64,000 nucleotides of DNA from Apostichopus japonicus (GCF_037975245.1 NC_092572.1:18123489-18187488); one strand, 5' to 3'; shown: positions 50,201-63,840, counted from the stretch's first letter. The notes: a model not told the origin generated them from the letters alone. Numbers and translations are program-made.

Positions 50201-50569
50201 CCCCCCTCCACACCCCTCCAGCAAAGCAATGGTTTCATTATTATACACACAAAAAACGATATAAATCCATGTATGAAAAGTCCAGTCTTAATTTTGTTTG
50301 ACTAGTGTAAGATTTTTTCACAGGAGATTTTGGAGATCCCTTCATGAGATGGAAATATAATGCAATATATATTTTTCAGTAAGAATGTAAGAAGTGTGAA
50401 TTTCCACATTTGCAGGATTGATATCAGTTTTGTCATTAAAATAACCGACCTTATAATAATGATTTGACTTCCAGATATCGAACCGAAGGCAGACTGGGGA
50501 GATTACGCCGCCGGTAAACATGAAGAACTTTTAATTGGTACCAATGTCAAACTCGAAGCTGCCATGTGA
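36536..50569 (+). CDS. PAFAH2: PAFAH2-type platelet-activating factor acetylhydrolase (390 aa)
   Basis: Nine exons in phase: 36536-36639, 37939-38093, 39159-39324, 40322-40442, 41115-41228, 43645-43736, 44658-44834, 49872-50020, 50475-50569 (1173 nt). It hydrolyses the sn-2 acetyl or short oxidised acyl chain of PAF-like phospholipids. Motifs in order: IPIGSGNYGVGCTDFM, FFRLFYP, VWNAPL, VIVFSHGLSS, AAAEHRDESA, ICGHSFGGGT (Ser234), PLDAWLFPL (Asp257), ETVHFSQSDVP (His314), then RAMLAFLWQHL and a C-terminal tail. Length and triad positions fit PAFAH2 (about 392 aa). No signal peptide is present, so it is the intracellular form rather than secreted PLA2G7. The start MSSNGS lacks the Gly2 needed for N-myristoylation. 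Oddities are a SINE in intron 2 and a 4.4-kb tandem array made from the start of exon 8. Confidence 0.9.
38520..38768 (+). mobile_element. tRNA-derived SINE in PAFAH2-like intron 2
   Basis: tRNA-like head with A-box-like GCTTAGTGGTTAACG and B-box GGTTCGATTCC, body containing ATGGACGTTAAAT, GGCTTCGGTCAGCTTGCG and TTCCTGCTTGCGGGA, and a tail of ACAT repeats. A diverged relative lies at 58,955-59,190. Confidence 0.75.
42160..42420 (+). repeat. Diverged direct duplication, about 195 bp apart
   Basis: The segment GTACTGGTGTTCAG followed by AGCTTTTC and AAGTTTGTTTGAT occurs at about 42,170-42,222 and again at about 42,362-42,416, in an intron of the PAFAH2-like gene. Confidence 0.5.
44090..44345. 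repeat. Compound microsatellite/minisatellite
   Basis: A GGAC/GGAT run, then repeated modules of ATACAGAAAATAGTATAG plus TTCTATAT, with a (TA)n stretch at about 44,241-44,282. It lies in intron 6 of the PAFAH2-like gene. Confidence 0.8.
45541..49916 (+). repeat. Tandem array of about 58 units copied from the intron 7/exon 8 boundary
   Basis: The main unit is 76 bp with a common 73-bp variant and two 78-bp units near 49.5-49.6 kb. Each unit contains a pyrimidine tract ending TTGTTTCTCAG, then AGAGACAGTACATTTCAGCC and a version of AGTGTGACGTACCATTACTT. This is the 3' splice site plus the first roughly 45 bases of exon 8, encoding ETVHFSQ(C/S)DVPLLLP with the catalytic His. Unit lengths are 1 mod 3, so reading from any upstream unit hits TGA in the next one. 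Only the last unit, at 49,872, continues into the true exon. One unit near 48,750 has an internal deletion. The 73-bp variant adds a second acceptor-like CTTCTTTTCAG. Confidence 0.95.
49872..50020 (+). CDS. PAFAH2: PAFAH2-like exon 8 (catalytic His exon), fused to the last array unit
   Basis: The acceptor TTTCTCAG is identical to those in the array. The exon is open from phase 2 to phase 1, reading ETVHFSQSDVPLLLPLAVSK then ending AMLAFLWQHL. The donor is A|GTTAGA; if it is not used, the frame stops after HLS. His314 completes the hydrolase triad. The exon departs from the repeat unit after CTTCTTCCT, where unique coding sequence begins. Confidence 0.85.
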
Positions 50570-53500
50570 ATAATGTGACATGGAGTTAAGAGTAAAGGCT
50601 TTAACTACTGCAAACTGAAACCAAATATCTCTGGAAATCAGTAGAAGAGTAAGAATAGAGGACAAAAGTCTGGTTCAAAGCAGGTGCAAAAATTATCCTT
50701 TGGGTACAGGTGAAGTAGGCATGGCATGGAAAGGGAGGTGCACCAACCCAACTTTTTTTCATTTTTTTATTTATTTTTATATTTTATGTGTAAATGATAA
50801 TTGTAATGATCAACTGCCAAATACAGTTGAGAATTTTTTTTCAAATGAATTTTGGAGGGAGCAATTATTAAATATTAGGGCGCTGCCATTTTGTCAATGC
50901 ATGATGACTGTTTAGTGTACCTTCACGAAGTGAATTTTTTTATCAATTTTGGTACATATTTTTATGATTAATGCAGACAATATTTCTTATAGAAACAATG
51001 CCAGTATTGCAACAGGAATGACTTTTGCAAATTTCTGCCGTTACAAAAGATTATATCCTAAAGCAATTTACTTAGAAATAATGACACATTCACACAATTG
51101 TGTATCTGTGTTATCATTTTTTGCTTCAGGTCTAGCATAAGGCCCAGTAGAAACATGGCATCTACCAAATGGAAAATCATATTTCTTAATTTTCTATTGG
51201 AAGTTGTACATTGCAAGTAGCTTTACCACAAAGGTTAATGGTGATATTTGGAAAGAAATTAATAAGTATTGTTTAATGAAAAATATATATCAAACATGGT
51301 ATTATAATTCCTCGTTTTTTAAAGAAATGTATTTTTGTGTCTTGTTTCAAGAGATAAATACAATAGTCCCAAAATTGCCATATGTGCTAAGATTTGCAAA
51401 AATTCTGTAAAATTGCAACACACATTGTAAGTTCTTTTCATTTATTTATTTATTTATATTTTTGGTGTGGTTTTGAAATGATTATATTAATGATATTTTG
51501 TTTCATCATAGAGGGCAGTTTGTCTTTATACAGATGTTATAGTGGCATTATTATGAATACATATGACTACATGAATTAAGAGCAAGGCAGTGTTTGGAAG
51601 AATGGTGGGGCTGTCAAGAGATGATATCTTTCACTCGGCATTATAGTCTTTCTAATGCAAAATATATTTTTGATTTCATTTTTACTGTGAAGAAATTTTG
51701 AAAAGGTTTTGTAGGATTTCACTTAATTTGGTCAGGGTAAGAGTTCGTTACCAGAGTTACGGAAGTATCTTTTGAAAACAAATATGTGATATTTTCAAAG
51801 AAATAATCTTCGACAAGACTGTATTTTTTACAGATATCAGCGTTTATTTAGGGTTTATTGATTGGTAGATAATGTGGCTTGTGTTATATTTACGTATAGC
51901 CGCTTCACATAAGTTTAATAAAATAAATTTTATATGGAACTTTCGCCATTTGGAACATTGCACTGTGCTACAGTTGCATTACGTTTACATTGACAAACTC
52001 TGCTTGGAAATAGCAAACTTTGTCCACTGATCAAATTGTGAGAAATCTGCAGAACTTGTCTAAACTTATGTTCAGTGACAGATTCTTTGGGGTTAATTAA
52101 CAAAAGTTCTCATTGATTAGACACTGTTGGTCGTTTTACTTTCGTAGAATGTAGATTTCGTCTGTGTATAACTGAGATTTTGTTTGAAAACGAGACATTT
52201 TGTCTGTACTTGTAACGAATTACCACCTGCCTTAAGGAAGTTGTAAGAAAACCTGCCATTTGGCGCTTTATATTTATACATTTTCCCAATATTTTGTATT
52301 TCTTATTTCTACAATTTCTTTCTAATAAATGGTTTTATACATTTTGCAGAACTTCCTATTTGTAATTCGCATGGTATCTTTTGGTAGACTGATAATATTT
52401 TATGTATTTGTCTATCAGTAATGCTAGTTTGGACTGCCTAAAGAAATCTTCATTTTAACGGTGGTGTGATAAATGACTTATTATTTGGTCCGCGATTTGT
52501 TCATTATTACTGTATGGTAGATAATGATATTTATATAGTTTATCAACTTTACTTTTAAATTTCCCATTTTGATGAATATAGGTAAACAGTCATCTTCACG
52601 CCAGGTTTATCAGATGACTTTTTTCTTTTTCTTTTTTTATATGCATTATCCAGGTTTCCGAGATGTAATATTTAACCAACAAGCCAGATATTTTATCTAT
52701 TTAATTACCAAATTCAGAAGATGTAGCTCTCTTATTTACTGACCAAGCTTAGAAGATGTAGTATCCTTATCCATCTATCCATCTAGTGTTAGCTTAGACA
52801 CTATTATAAGCAAAGATTCCAGTATTGTTCTACAGAATACTGTAAACAATGATATTGAATCCTGATGTATTATTACCAGGAATTCAAGTCACACACTTTA
52901 ATTTTTTGCATTGCATTGTATTTGTTAATGTTGTCCAAATTTGCCCTACTTTTTGGATTAAATAGACCCTTCTCTCTTAATTATAATAAAACGAAAGCTG
53001 CCGGATGAAGTATGATGCGATGTGCTTTATATTGTACACATTTGAACTTAACACCTTAAGGTTATGTATTGATAACAAATCTATTGATAAATATATATAT
53101 ATATTAAAACCGAGGATAACCTGTTTGTGTAGCTGTTTTTTTGTCTTGTTTTTTTAAAATTCTCTCTTCCAGTGGAACTGAAAAGTATAATTCCATCGGC
53201 ATTTAACAATGACTATTTTACACGACATGATAATAATAGGCCGGGGGGGGGGGGTGACATGGTCCCCTGGTCTCTCTTTGCGCACTGCACAGAAGAAACT
53301 GCTTCATAAACATTTTAGGTGTTTCTAAGTTTTGAATGTGTATTTAATCTTGCGATCAATATGCAAATATATATTATTTATCTACTCAGGGTTTCCCATT
53401 TTAAGTCTACCGTCACTATTTGGTCAAATAGTCTCTTGGTTTAAGTTTATTGAAAACATTTTAAAAATCACTTTCTTTTAATTTCGAATTGACGTAATTA

Positions 53501-55200
53501 TTTTAAGACATTTGTGAACTTTTATGCAGAGTATCCTAGGTAGCCTACGTATCAGCAGGGATACCAGCTCAGGTTTGATTTTGTCTCTTACTTCTTTGGA
53601 GGTGAGGGATAGAGTCCACCAATGTTAAGTGATGTTGAAATAACCACCCGCATGAAGACTTTCGTAATAATGATTGGAGGGTTTTAGCCTCACTGTTATT
53701 GGGGACCCTGGGCAAATAAAAACTAATAAAATGCTGTTACGTGACCTTTCTCAGACTTAATGTGGAGAACAGATCACGTGACATAAAAAGGAGAACACGA
53801 GGATGAAAGTAAGTTTAAAGCATTTAATAAGCTATTTACATGGCAGAACAAAGTATAAATATGAACATAATACATAATTATAGATTCTTAATTCAATTAA
53901 CGTCTTTCTGGACTTGGAGAGCCGGGGAGACTTTCTGCTTATTCTTGAGTTACCTTAGTGCTAGGTGGATAATGTCCAGGTTTGCTTTAGAAGTAGTTCG
54001 GCTGGATGTAGATAAAGTTCAGGTAGAGCGACGAAAATCCATTAGAGTGAGTAGGTCGGAGTTCCGACAAAAGTATAGAGTTAAATATTTACTGTGTTTA
54101 AAATGGGCACAGTAATCAAGCCAAGGAACCATCAGAGGTGTGGCGACAACCTCTGAACGGAACGAACGGAGAAAACGGAGAGGGCGCTCAATCGGGCGTC
54201 TGCGGCTTTTATACCCGGAGTGTAAAGGAATTTTCCAGTAGGCTATGAATATTCACGAAGTCTGCGAAACACTTTGTTTGCGAGTTCCAGTTATGTAGAA
54301 TGCGTGAGCGCATCTGGGATCGTAACAATCGGAAGACTCGGAGACTTGAATGGTAACTTATATTACGTAATAGGGTAGGTGAATAAGTGGGTTACATAAC
54401 AATATTCTTCTGCTTAATTGTGGATATCATGTTTGATGCATCTCATCAAAACGTCAATTTACATGTCCTTTTTTGCATAACCACGTTATTTCATTACTGT
54501 GCAAGAAGGCTAGCTACGATGTATTCCCCTCTCGTACAAGAATCTCAGCGAGACTACGAGTACTTCATCTTTATCTATATCCAATCACGAGTATAGGTTA
54601 TGCCAGAATACTTTTTAAGAAAAGTCAACCAGGATAGTGGAGTAACCGGCGGGGTGGGGTCCCAAGTAAATTTCTTGCTCGCCAACCCCCAAATGGCATT
54701 GGTATTCCACAGAAACTTCCAAAATTAATTAACATAAACTTGTCCAATCTGTTTGTGGGTACATGCACCAATTAAATTATGTACCTTATACTCCACATTA
54801 CATATTGCATTAATACTTATATCAGCTTCACTACAGCTCATCGTCACACTATAAAATCGCAGTAGCCTCAATGAGAATATCACTGGATGAGAAATATCAG
54901 GCTGATAAGAAAATATTCATTTTGACAACAATAATATATATAATGGTGACAAACACGTATAATATGTTATAAGCTATATATCAACGTTAAATCTTGTACT
55001 GTACATTGTAACAACCGTTGGAATGTTTCAAAATGACTGAAAAAGACTTGTAATTTTATAATGATCACTTTGATAAACTTTTTGCACTGTGCCAAAGTTA
55101 CATAGTTTTGTAAAGGATAATGTAATTTTTGACAAAATTACTGTGAGTGCTAATAGTAACAGCTGTACGATTTCCGTTTAAACCTTTAACTATGAATAAA
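50570..55200. other. 3' UTR and intergenic sequence, no further gene recognised
   Basis: AT-rich sequence after the PAFAH2-like stop. No poly(A) hexamer is obvious close to the stop; AATAAA occurs near 51,917 and again near 52,324, so a long 3' UTR is possible. A poly-G run lies at about 53,243. An open frame at 53,840-54,115 has no domain motif. I see no RNA gene. Confidence 0.4.
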
Positions 55201-55218
55201 CATCTCATAGCATTCTAA

Positions 55219-55480
55219 GCATTCAGTATGACTACACACACACAGTATGAATGAAGATACACAGAATGAAACTTAGCATTCAGTATGCCTACACGCACAC
55301 AGTATAAATGTATAGACATACTTAATAAAAACTTAGCATTCAGTATGACTACACACACACAGTATGAATGAAGACATACACAATGAAACTAAGTATTCAG
55401 TATGCCTACACGCACACAGTTTAAATGTAGATATAGTCTACTAAATGAAACTTAGCATTCAGTATGCCTACAGGCATGCA
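55219..55480. repeat. Dimeric tandem repeat, about 117-bp higher-order unit
   Basis: CATTCAGTATG(A/C)CTACAC blocks recur about every 57-62 bases. Two monomer types alternate: one with ACACACACAGTATGAATGAAG and one with CGCACACAGTATAAATGTA. This gives a little over two dimers, followed by a diverged end. Confidence 0.8.
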
Positions 55481-57142
55481 GGATGACTGTCAGCACATTT
55501 TGTAACTGTAAGCAAAAAACGTTCTTGTACCTTAACCGTTGATCTTTGTTAAGCCTAAATCAATAGTATGACTTTAGAGGTTCATATAACTATAATTGAT
55601 TGCAATGAAATTAAATGACTTGTACTTCAACGATGATATCAAGGCGAAATAGACAAATGAATAATGTTATTTGAAAATGTTTATCTAGTCGGTACTATAT
55701 GTTTCCAGATGTCCATACAGATTTGCATAACTACTAAACAATATAAATACTATTCTACGATACTCTGCAAAGTTTGATAAAATAGTTTCAAAGAAATGTT
55801 TTGAGAATTGAATTTATAAAGATCTAGTCAATAAAAAGAAGAGTAACATGATCTGTGAAATCCTTTAAAAAACGTATCAGTCATTAATTCACAGAACAAA
55901 TGTTCTTTTCAAAGGATCTAGATTATTAAAAATGCATTGTGAAAAAATTGAGAGATAATATTAACAGAAAATGGAAATTTAAATACGACTTTTCAAGAAA
56001 GCGAGTAGTGATCACATCATATAGTGCAATATATTGCAGGTGCAGGATTGGCTAGTGTACACTATCTAGGGAGCACTATTTCCATGGAGACTGATACAGA
56101 CATATATTGTATCTGAATATATTACACTGATGCTATTGCAAAAGAGAAAGAGGACATACAATGGTTATTATTATATGTATTCTAATGTTCGAAATCTTCA
56201 CGTATACACCTGGATATGCATGAAAATATTTACATGAGATATAACTTGACGCTAATGTTTGGATGAGATTTATGTACTACATAGCTTAAAGTATAGTGAA
56301 TGAAACAAAAAACATTTTAAATATCACTGAAGAGTATATTCAAATAAGAAATGAAACGCTGACCCTTCTTTGTATTCAAAATACCTTTGTTCTTGAACTA
56401 ACGTGTTGGTTCAATCTCATGAACACATTTCAAGTCTAAAAGTGTAAGTTGATGTAAAATATATTTTATAAGCTCTACATTTGATTATTATGAGCGGTTT
56501 CTCTTCTGAATGTGTTTTCATTTCTATTTACATGTCTTGTAACTTGTAAACATTCCCATTTACTTGTCTCTCCATCTCTCTATAGTTTAAATGAGTCTTA
56601 TCTGTTTTCGTCTCACTTTGGTCACCACCTCCCATCGTCATCCAAATATTTGTACAACTTAAGCCGGGAAAAATTATTGCTCAATCGATAATCAACATAT
56701 ACATTAGAATGCAATATTTTATGTCTAATATCTTATTAGTTTGCGAGGGAGGACCTCCACACTCGCCTCTGGCCTTCTGTACAGGTTCATTCCTTAAGCA
56801 ATCTGTCAACCAATTTGACAGCCTGCGCACGCCACCAGTTTTATCAATTGATTCACAAAATAAGGAACGAGTCTATACTTTATGCAAGTCAACGTTATAA
56901 GTGTAGTTATTAGTGTCTCAAATGGTTGTGTAACGCTTTTATATGAAAACACTTCCAAAGGTCGATAAGGCTCGAAATAGTCTTGCGATGCACTGAATCT
57001 TCCACAACAGTTTGGTTGCTGCAAATTGTGAAGTTTTTGTGCACGATGGCTGACAATTCCTGTCACATCAGATCACGATATAATGTTCATCACTTTAGAT
57101 TGTGACATAAAAACAACGGTGTTATCACTGGGAACTGATTGT

Positions 57143-57148
57143 TTTATT
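57143..57148 (-). terminator. Poly(A) signal of NACHT copy 2
   Basis: AATAAA on the minus strand about 100 bases after the proposed TGA (57,251-57,253), at the position homologous to 32,629 in arm 1. Confidence 0.5.
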
Positions 57149-57250
57149 GTTCATTTTCTGTTGAAATGCCCGATATGGTTCATCAGTAACCCGTTATCGA
57201 GATGGGGGCATTCCACATCACTGCATATATTTAGACAGGTCTTCTTGCAA

Positions 57251-60200
57251 TCATTTACTTATAAGCTGAAAAAATTGCCTGAAAAATAAAAGAAATCAAT
57301 AAATTTATGCCAACATATTTTCTCGTGAGTCAATAAGTGTATCAACTAGGTCCTTAACTTCAGCTTACAAAAGGTGGCACTGTATTCTGTGCTATTAGAA
57401 ATGACAACTTCGTTTAAGGAGTTCGTTCAACTAGGTACCGTCATATCAAGTACTGATAAATTTCTATTAATTTCCAAAGTTGAATCAAAACATTGTATGG
57501 TCATATGACATTATGAAACATGGTAGTCACAATCAATATCACATGAATTAATATTTTAAATTAATACAGCGAGAATTGTAGGTATCTCGGGAAAGATTAT
57601 CATATCGCAATAAGTCTAAGTAACACCTTGTATCCCATATGCAATGGCGTCATTAGTTCAAATTGTTTCTGATACCTCACACCTACGACACGGATAAAGA
57701 ACCATAATCATCGTTCAGTTATATTTGCAGTCCAGATGAACAAGTTGAACTGAGCTAAAATATCTAATGCGCACGCTTCTAACCCATTTAAATAAACGAA
57801 GGAATGTAGACATTAACTATTCTAAAAATAAAAATAAAGCAAACAATAAACACTCTTTTTGTACATATAAGGTTTACCTTCATCACATCATTCCCTCTTA
57901 CTACTCTGATTCGTGTTGGGTATGGAATACCATATCAAAAGGTTATCCACATACTTACCCACTTGTAGGTATAACGGCTGGTTTCTTCCAAGTCCCGCTT
58001 ACGAGGTCCAAAATTTGGTCGTTTCTGCTGCCGCTTCCGTCAGAGTTATATGCAACTGAAACACAACATCGATCAACAACAAGTTCGCATTTGATATCAA
58101 TTATCAGTCTATCTTTCACCTTTCAAAGTCGGTATAAATGTAGCATCTATAGTCATAACAGTTATTCTAGTAACTACTGTTAGATAATTAATTAGATTGT
58201 TGGAAATACATCATATGTTACCTGTGCAATGTTTCATATCAATTTGTTTTACAATGGGAAATCGTATTATTATATTTCCATCTTATATGTCAATAACTCG
58301 TCACCTTTTAATGTGTATACAGTATGAACTGCCCTAACAGCCTATAATTGGTCGTATGGCTGTGTCTAAACCACGATGATTAAGTAACTCTCTGAAACCT
58401 AGACAAAATGTGCTATGATTATTAAAAGAAAAATACATCCAAAATGAGAAATATAAAAAAAAAACATATCCAATGCATAACGTAATATCTATACATTCTT
58501 GCGGAGGAATAACGACGCGTGCAGAGTATGCACATCTTGTACGCTATAACGTGCCTTATGTATGACATTAAATTCTTAATCGATAAAATCACCCAGGTCC
58601 CTATGATATTTCAATATTTAACTAGATTTTAATTTCAATGGTAATAATAATAAGACAGCAACATGAAAACGAATGTCATTTATAACAAATCATTTACGTA
58701 ACAGTACGCGATGGACAGCTATTAAGTCTTGTCTTTGCTATTTATTGAAATGAGACTTCTCATTGAGGTGGATTGAAAAGGAATCACGCCGAATATCACA
58801 AAAATATGGATATGTCCAACTTGTATATATAGGTCTATATATATACAAGCCTGAGCCATGATGTGCAATCTTTATCAAGAGACTGTGTGTAAAGTAATTA
58901 AGCAAATTGTCCTTTCGTTCTGTTCATGAAGTTTACAAACAAAGTTTTCGAACTTGTCTAGTGTTAGCTCATTGTTTAACGCCGGTGTCTTCCAATGATA
59001 AGGTCCCCGGTTCGAGTCACTTCAAGATTAATGTATGTGTCCAGTTACAGAGTTGAAGACAATTGACAATTCATAATCATGGACGTTAAATATGAATGTA
59101 AGAGACTGACTTCGGTCAGCTTGCGGCTTTGATAAGTCAAGGATAGCTTCTCCGCTAGTTCCTGCTTGCAGGAGGATCTAAAATACATACATGCAGACAT
59201 ATTCCATGTTGTTCACAAATATAATTAGAATTTTGATATGAAATGATTAACTCGCAATCTACATTGTTAATGTGTAAATCAGTTAACTTCCCTTTAAATT
59301 CAGTCGTTCATTTGAAATGGAAATGTATCCTTTAATTCAGGACTTGTTGACACACAATCTTGCAAACCACCTACCCTAACAAACACAGTACCTTATGAAA
59401 CGTGTTCAACTCTACACTTACTTGTAATTTTGCATTGGTCTAACCATTGGGGCTCAATTTTTTCCGGAACATTGCCTTTCAAAAATCTACAAAAATGAAT
59501 GATAAATAGCGCAAAGAATAATCGGTTGCTTGAAAGTTAGGAATGCTAGCTTTCTTACTTTCCTTAGCTAATTACAAATAATATTTAAGTTAGTCATACT
59601 ATGTAGCTACTAAGTAAGGCACAAGTTACTTCAAAACTGTTCATTGTGTATGCTGTTAGTTGTTGTCAATAAATTCTTTGTCACAACCAAAACTGAAGGA
59701 ATCCTTATGATCAAGATATTTTATCTTACCTGATCCGATTGTTGACATTTGTGCGAATCGCCCAAGCAATAATTTTCCCGACCATTTGACTACTTTTTGC
59801 ATTGACGTAGGAGATATTACGCAATTCAAAGGTGTCGACCATAGGCAACGTCAGTGACATCAGGAATTCCAATGGGCACTCTGCTCCAATAGATATTGAG
59901 TCAAAGTGTAGCTGTCAAAAAACGAATAATAATACCAATTTTAATAAAGATTCGACAAACTCATGATGGAATAACTCTCATGAAAATTGTTAAATGAGCT
60001 AATGCTGACGTATTCCTCTCACGACATGGTACTACAATTCGTAATTGGTTTGCATTACAATGTGCGTCTATATTGTGTGTTATTCACAACTTCATCATAT
60101 ATGCACTGATCGATAACCGGTATCTAGGTGAATCAAAGCATTGCTGAAAATAAATGAGATTACTCGTCAGTTTAACTATTCTCTGCATGCAAGATTTACA

Positions 60201-63200
60201 ATTACAGAGATGGTCAATAAAATCAACAGCATACTAATTCCAACTTAAACCAACATTTGCTAAAAAAAATATTAAAAAAAACCTCTACAATGATTACAAA
60301 GGTATAAGCAAATATATTTTAAAGTGATATTATGCTGAGAGTTACGTTAGATGGTGACTTATTTTCTTTATATGTAATGTCAAAAACGACACACATACCC
60401 AATTGAAAGACACACAAAGTCATTCCTTCTAATTGTTCACTATTAACAAAATAAACCTCTCTTTCCAGTGTGACAAAAACATATGACACATTACAGGGGC
60501 CATTTGACCTGCATTTCTAGACTAGCTGAATTAATATTATATTAGATTTTCTAGACTAGCCGTATATAAATTATATTAGATTAAAAGAAGTCATCTAGAT
60601 AGATATGAAAAAGCATTGGGCCGCAAGGAGGCCTGTTTTGCTTATCTTAATACACGTCTATAAACGGTACTAGCCGATTCGCCGACAAGGATACGGATTC
60701 ACCGGTTGTATAATTATTTCAAGGTAATGATCCGTTAAATTTTACTTTTCACTTCCTTATCGTGAAGGACAGGTCATAATTTAATCGCGCATTTGTTGTG
60801 TGTAGAGAAGAAGTTATCCAAACCAGCAAACTTTCCTGACACAACCCAGTTAATTCTTTGTATGTCCAAGCCTTTACAACTATTTTATTATATGGATGAA
60901 ACATGCCTTTGACAGAAAGGGTTGTGTACTACTTATACAGAATGCTATTCAATACCAGTTTACATTAAATATAAAGTTACAAAAGGTCTTCACGGTTACT
61001 ACATATTTATATCATTTCTGAACACGGACTCCGCAGCAGATTTGTGTAGAACAAATTTTAGCAGTAGCTTCGAACTGCTTGTAAAAGTATAAAAAACTGT
61101 CACTGTGGTCCAAGTCTAAGACACCACTCCCTACCCGCAAAATTTTGTACTTTTAATATGAAAAATGTTATCTATGAAACTGGCAATGCATTTTTTAGGC
61201 AGTGATTAAATTTAAAATAAACAATATCAGAGATAAGTAGCGGGAATTGTTCGTAATATATACGATGAATTAACACGTTAAATTCTATGGCATTACACCA
61301 ACACTGAATCAAATACACGGTTATGTAAGTATCGAAGGATTGCCGAGTTCCAATGGGCTCCTGTGAAATTTCAAGGGTTAATCAAGTTGGCACTAAACAG
61401 CCGAGATGATAACATTTGAGAAATCAAATGCGTTGAAAGATAATCAAACGTTACAAAAAATAAACAAGTTAACATTAGTGGGTGTAAATTACCCTCCGCT
61501 GACAACTGTCACTTGATTTCAAGTTATTCTGACCAGTTTGTATCAATTAAGCCTTTTTGGTGACTTGATGGGAATGACTTCTTAATACATATGTGGATAA
61601 AAAAGTTACTTAAACTTACATTTGAACGTAAGCACTTTCCCATAAACAGTTTAAAAGCATTTTGATGATATCGCTCATCTAAACGCACAACCTTCATCAT
61701 AGAATGTGACGTATAGTTCTGCAAAAGAGTCGACGGTTCGACAGATTCTGCATTAAGGTGAATATCAATAATATCCTCAACGTTTTCCGATTCGTACATG
61801 CAATCTGTTAATGTATTCCAACATTCATTTGTCAATAAGAACTTCAATACTTCTTCTCTCTTTCTAGTTGTAGAAATACCGCATATAAATTGCAAAATTC
61901 TGGAAGTTCTTTTATTTTCTTCTGTCTTGTTGGTTTTTAAAGTTTCTAAGATCTTCTGTAAAGCGTCTAAATCCTCTGAAACAATGTAGTCCGCAATACA
62001 AAACTCTTGAATATAATCATGAGAGAACACATTGTAGTCTGATTTTGACACGCCAACACTATGCAACGCCTTGATTGGTTTGATATATCCAATTGATTGA
62101 GCCATTTCTAATTCATTAGCTTTAAGACGTGCTTTCTTCAAATCAAAGTTTATAATCGATTCACCTATTTCTAAATCATAATTTAAAGATGCTTTCGCGA
62201 GTTTCATACGTAACGGTAATAGCTTACTTAACATAGTTTCATTACCCTGCTTCTCCAGGAACCTTCTGTCGAGGCAAGTAATGATTGAACTAACTAATGA
62301 AGACATCTTGTTCATGTTCAACTCATTGATTGCCCCATTGATTTGGAGTAGCTTTGACATTATGATATGAATAAACATAACAATAAACATCGGTGTGCCT
62401 CTGAAGATTTGCACTAAATCATTTTGGTCTACGGTAGAAATTGTTTTCTCTATTTTCTTTGAATAATTTTTTTCACTTGTTTCGTTATATTTTGGAACGC
62501 CTGATGAATTATTTAAACCATCTTTGTAAATTATTCTTTTCTCACATGGCTTCAATCTTTTGTAATATTCCAATGTTTTACCGACGTATTTTTTTATTTC
62601 GTCTGCATTGAATCCTAAAATCTCCACTTCAACGTATGGTTTTCCGATAATGTACTTTGACTGATCTATCTTACGTGATGTAACCCATAACCTCAGATGT
62701 GGGTATTGATTCAACATGGACTCGTTCAATAAACGTTTTAATGAAATATCACCAGCTGAGACAACATGTGTACTGCTAGTATTTTCTTGTTGGCTTATTT
62801 CGTCTAATCCATCCAGCAGTAGATGGCATTTCCTTTCCAGTATAATGTCACACAGTTGTTCACGTGAGATATTCACATCTTCTGGCAAAGTTTTATGTAA
62901 TTGTTCTCCAATACCGGCATTAATGTCGATTCCTGTCAGTGGCAGGATGAAAAGCATTTCTTTTTTCTTGTCATTTAGTTTCTTCTTTGACCACTGACAG
63001 GCTAGATACTGACGAAGCGTTGTCTTTCCATGACCAATATCTGCAATAAACAACGCCCTCTTTATTTTTTGAGAGACCTTTGGGTCGAGCAATGATTTGC
63101 TTGTCTTGGTTTCTGTGGGTCTATTCGGATAAGTAACATTGCAAACAGTGTCAGTGTAGAGTTCATCGATGAGAACCTTCTCTCCCCATGGCAGTGGTTT

Positions 63201-63610
63201 TATGTAGCTCATCGACTGATATCGATCTTGAAGATGTTTTATCAACTTTTCCATTTCTCCTTGAAACAAGAACAGTCACAAAAGAAAATTTGATAGGTTT
63301 AGTCTTAATTTTCATCAACATTATAGCGAAGAGAATAACTTTTAAATATTTGTTAAACATTGGTTACAACAAATTGATAATTTTTTTTAGAAATGTTTTC
63401 GTTTTCGAAAATAGGATTTGAATTAGTCATGTAACATCATTTACATACTTATACGCGATTTTTGAAGCATTTCCTTAAAAGGACGATCCCCTGTTGTCGA
63501 TTGTCTTGTCTTTACATGTTAAGAGAAAACTACAATTATCAATACTGAATCATGCACTAAATACCTTTTGATAAATGTGATGAATGTTTGAGTAGAGGTT
63601 TTGTTGAATT
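57251..63610 (-). CDS. NACHT ATPase gene, copy 2 (5' part outside window)
   Basis: Minus-strand exons: 63565-63610, 61620-63259, 59730-59911, 59422-59486, 57959-58112, 57251-57278. They total 2115 nt (704 codons plus stop) and all are in phase. Walker A is [11 protein letters not shown], Walker [10 protein letters not shown], and sensor-1 WVTSRKID keeps the Arg that copy 1 has lost. The LRR-like exon reads [20 protein letters not shown]. Its 46-nt first visible exon accepts phase 0 like copy 1, so a leader (probably TM/Ig) should lie beyond 64,000. The two copies differ mainly by substitutions, with no frameshift in the 1640-nt exon. Both are therefore probably functional, and this copy is likely another receptor of the same family. 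Confidence 0.8.
58955..59190 (+). mobile_element. tRNA-derived SINE, diverged copy in arm 2
   Basis: Contains GTTTAACGCCGGTGTCTTCC, B-box GGTTCGAGTC, ATGGACGTTAAAT, GACTTCGGTCAGCTTGCGGC and TTCCTGCTTGCAGGA, then ACAT repeats. It is the same family as 38,520-38,768. It lies in the intron between the 65-nt exon and the next exon of NACHT copy 2. Confidence 0.7.
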
Positions 63611-63840
63611 CTGTGGACGATAGAAACATGACACTTAAAAGTTGGAAATGATAGTCTTTTCTGCAAAAATAAATCAATGTAACTAGTAAAATCTGGCAAT
63701 ATATGGATTGTTAATATCTATCAACATTTTTTCTAGTGGTTTTTGCGTATAGTATATTTTTAACATTGTAATAAAGCAATGTTCTAATAGCACAAGGAAT
63801 GGTTGTTGAAAATTTAAATATCATCATATAAATAGTTATT

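Larger units (their letters stand above)
56100..63840 (-). repeat. Arm 2 of the large inverted duplication
   Basis: Reverse-complement counterpart of 25,975-34,106, holding NACHT copy 2. Exon lengths are conserved between the arms (1640, 182, 65 and 46 nt). It lacks the arm 1 MITE and the roughly 150-bp segment near 26,120-26,300. At its outer end homology stops at an 18-bp-type tandem repeat. Confidence 0.9.

Noticed and set aside
53840-54115. 91-aa plus-strand open frame
   Set aside because: No recognisable domain, unremarkable start context, and repeat-like surroundings.
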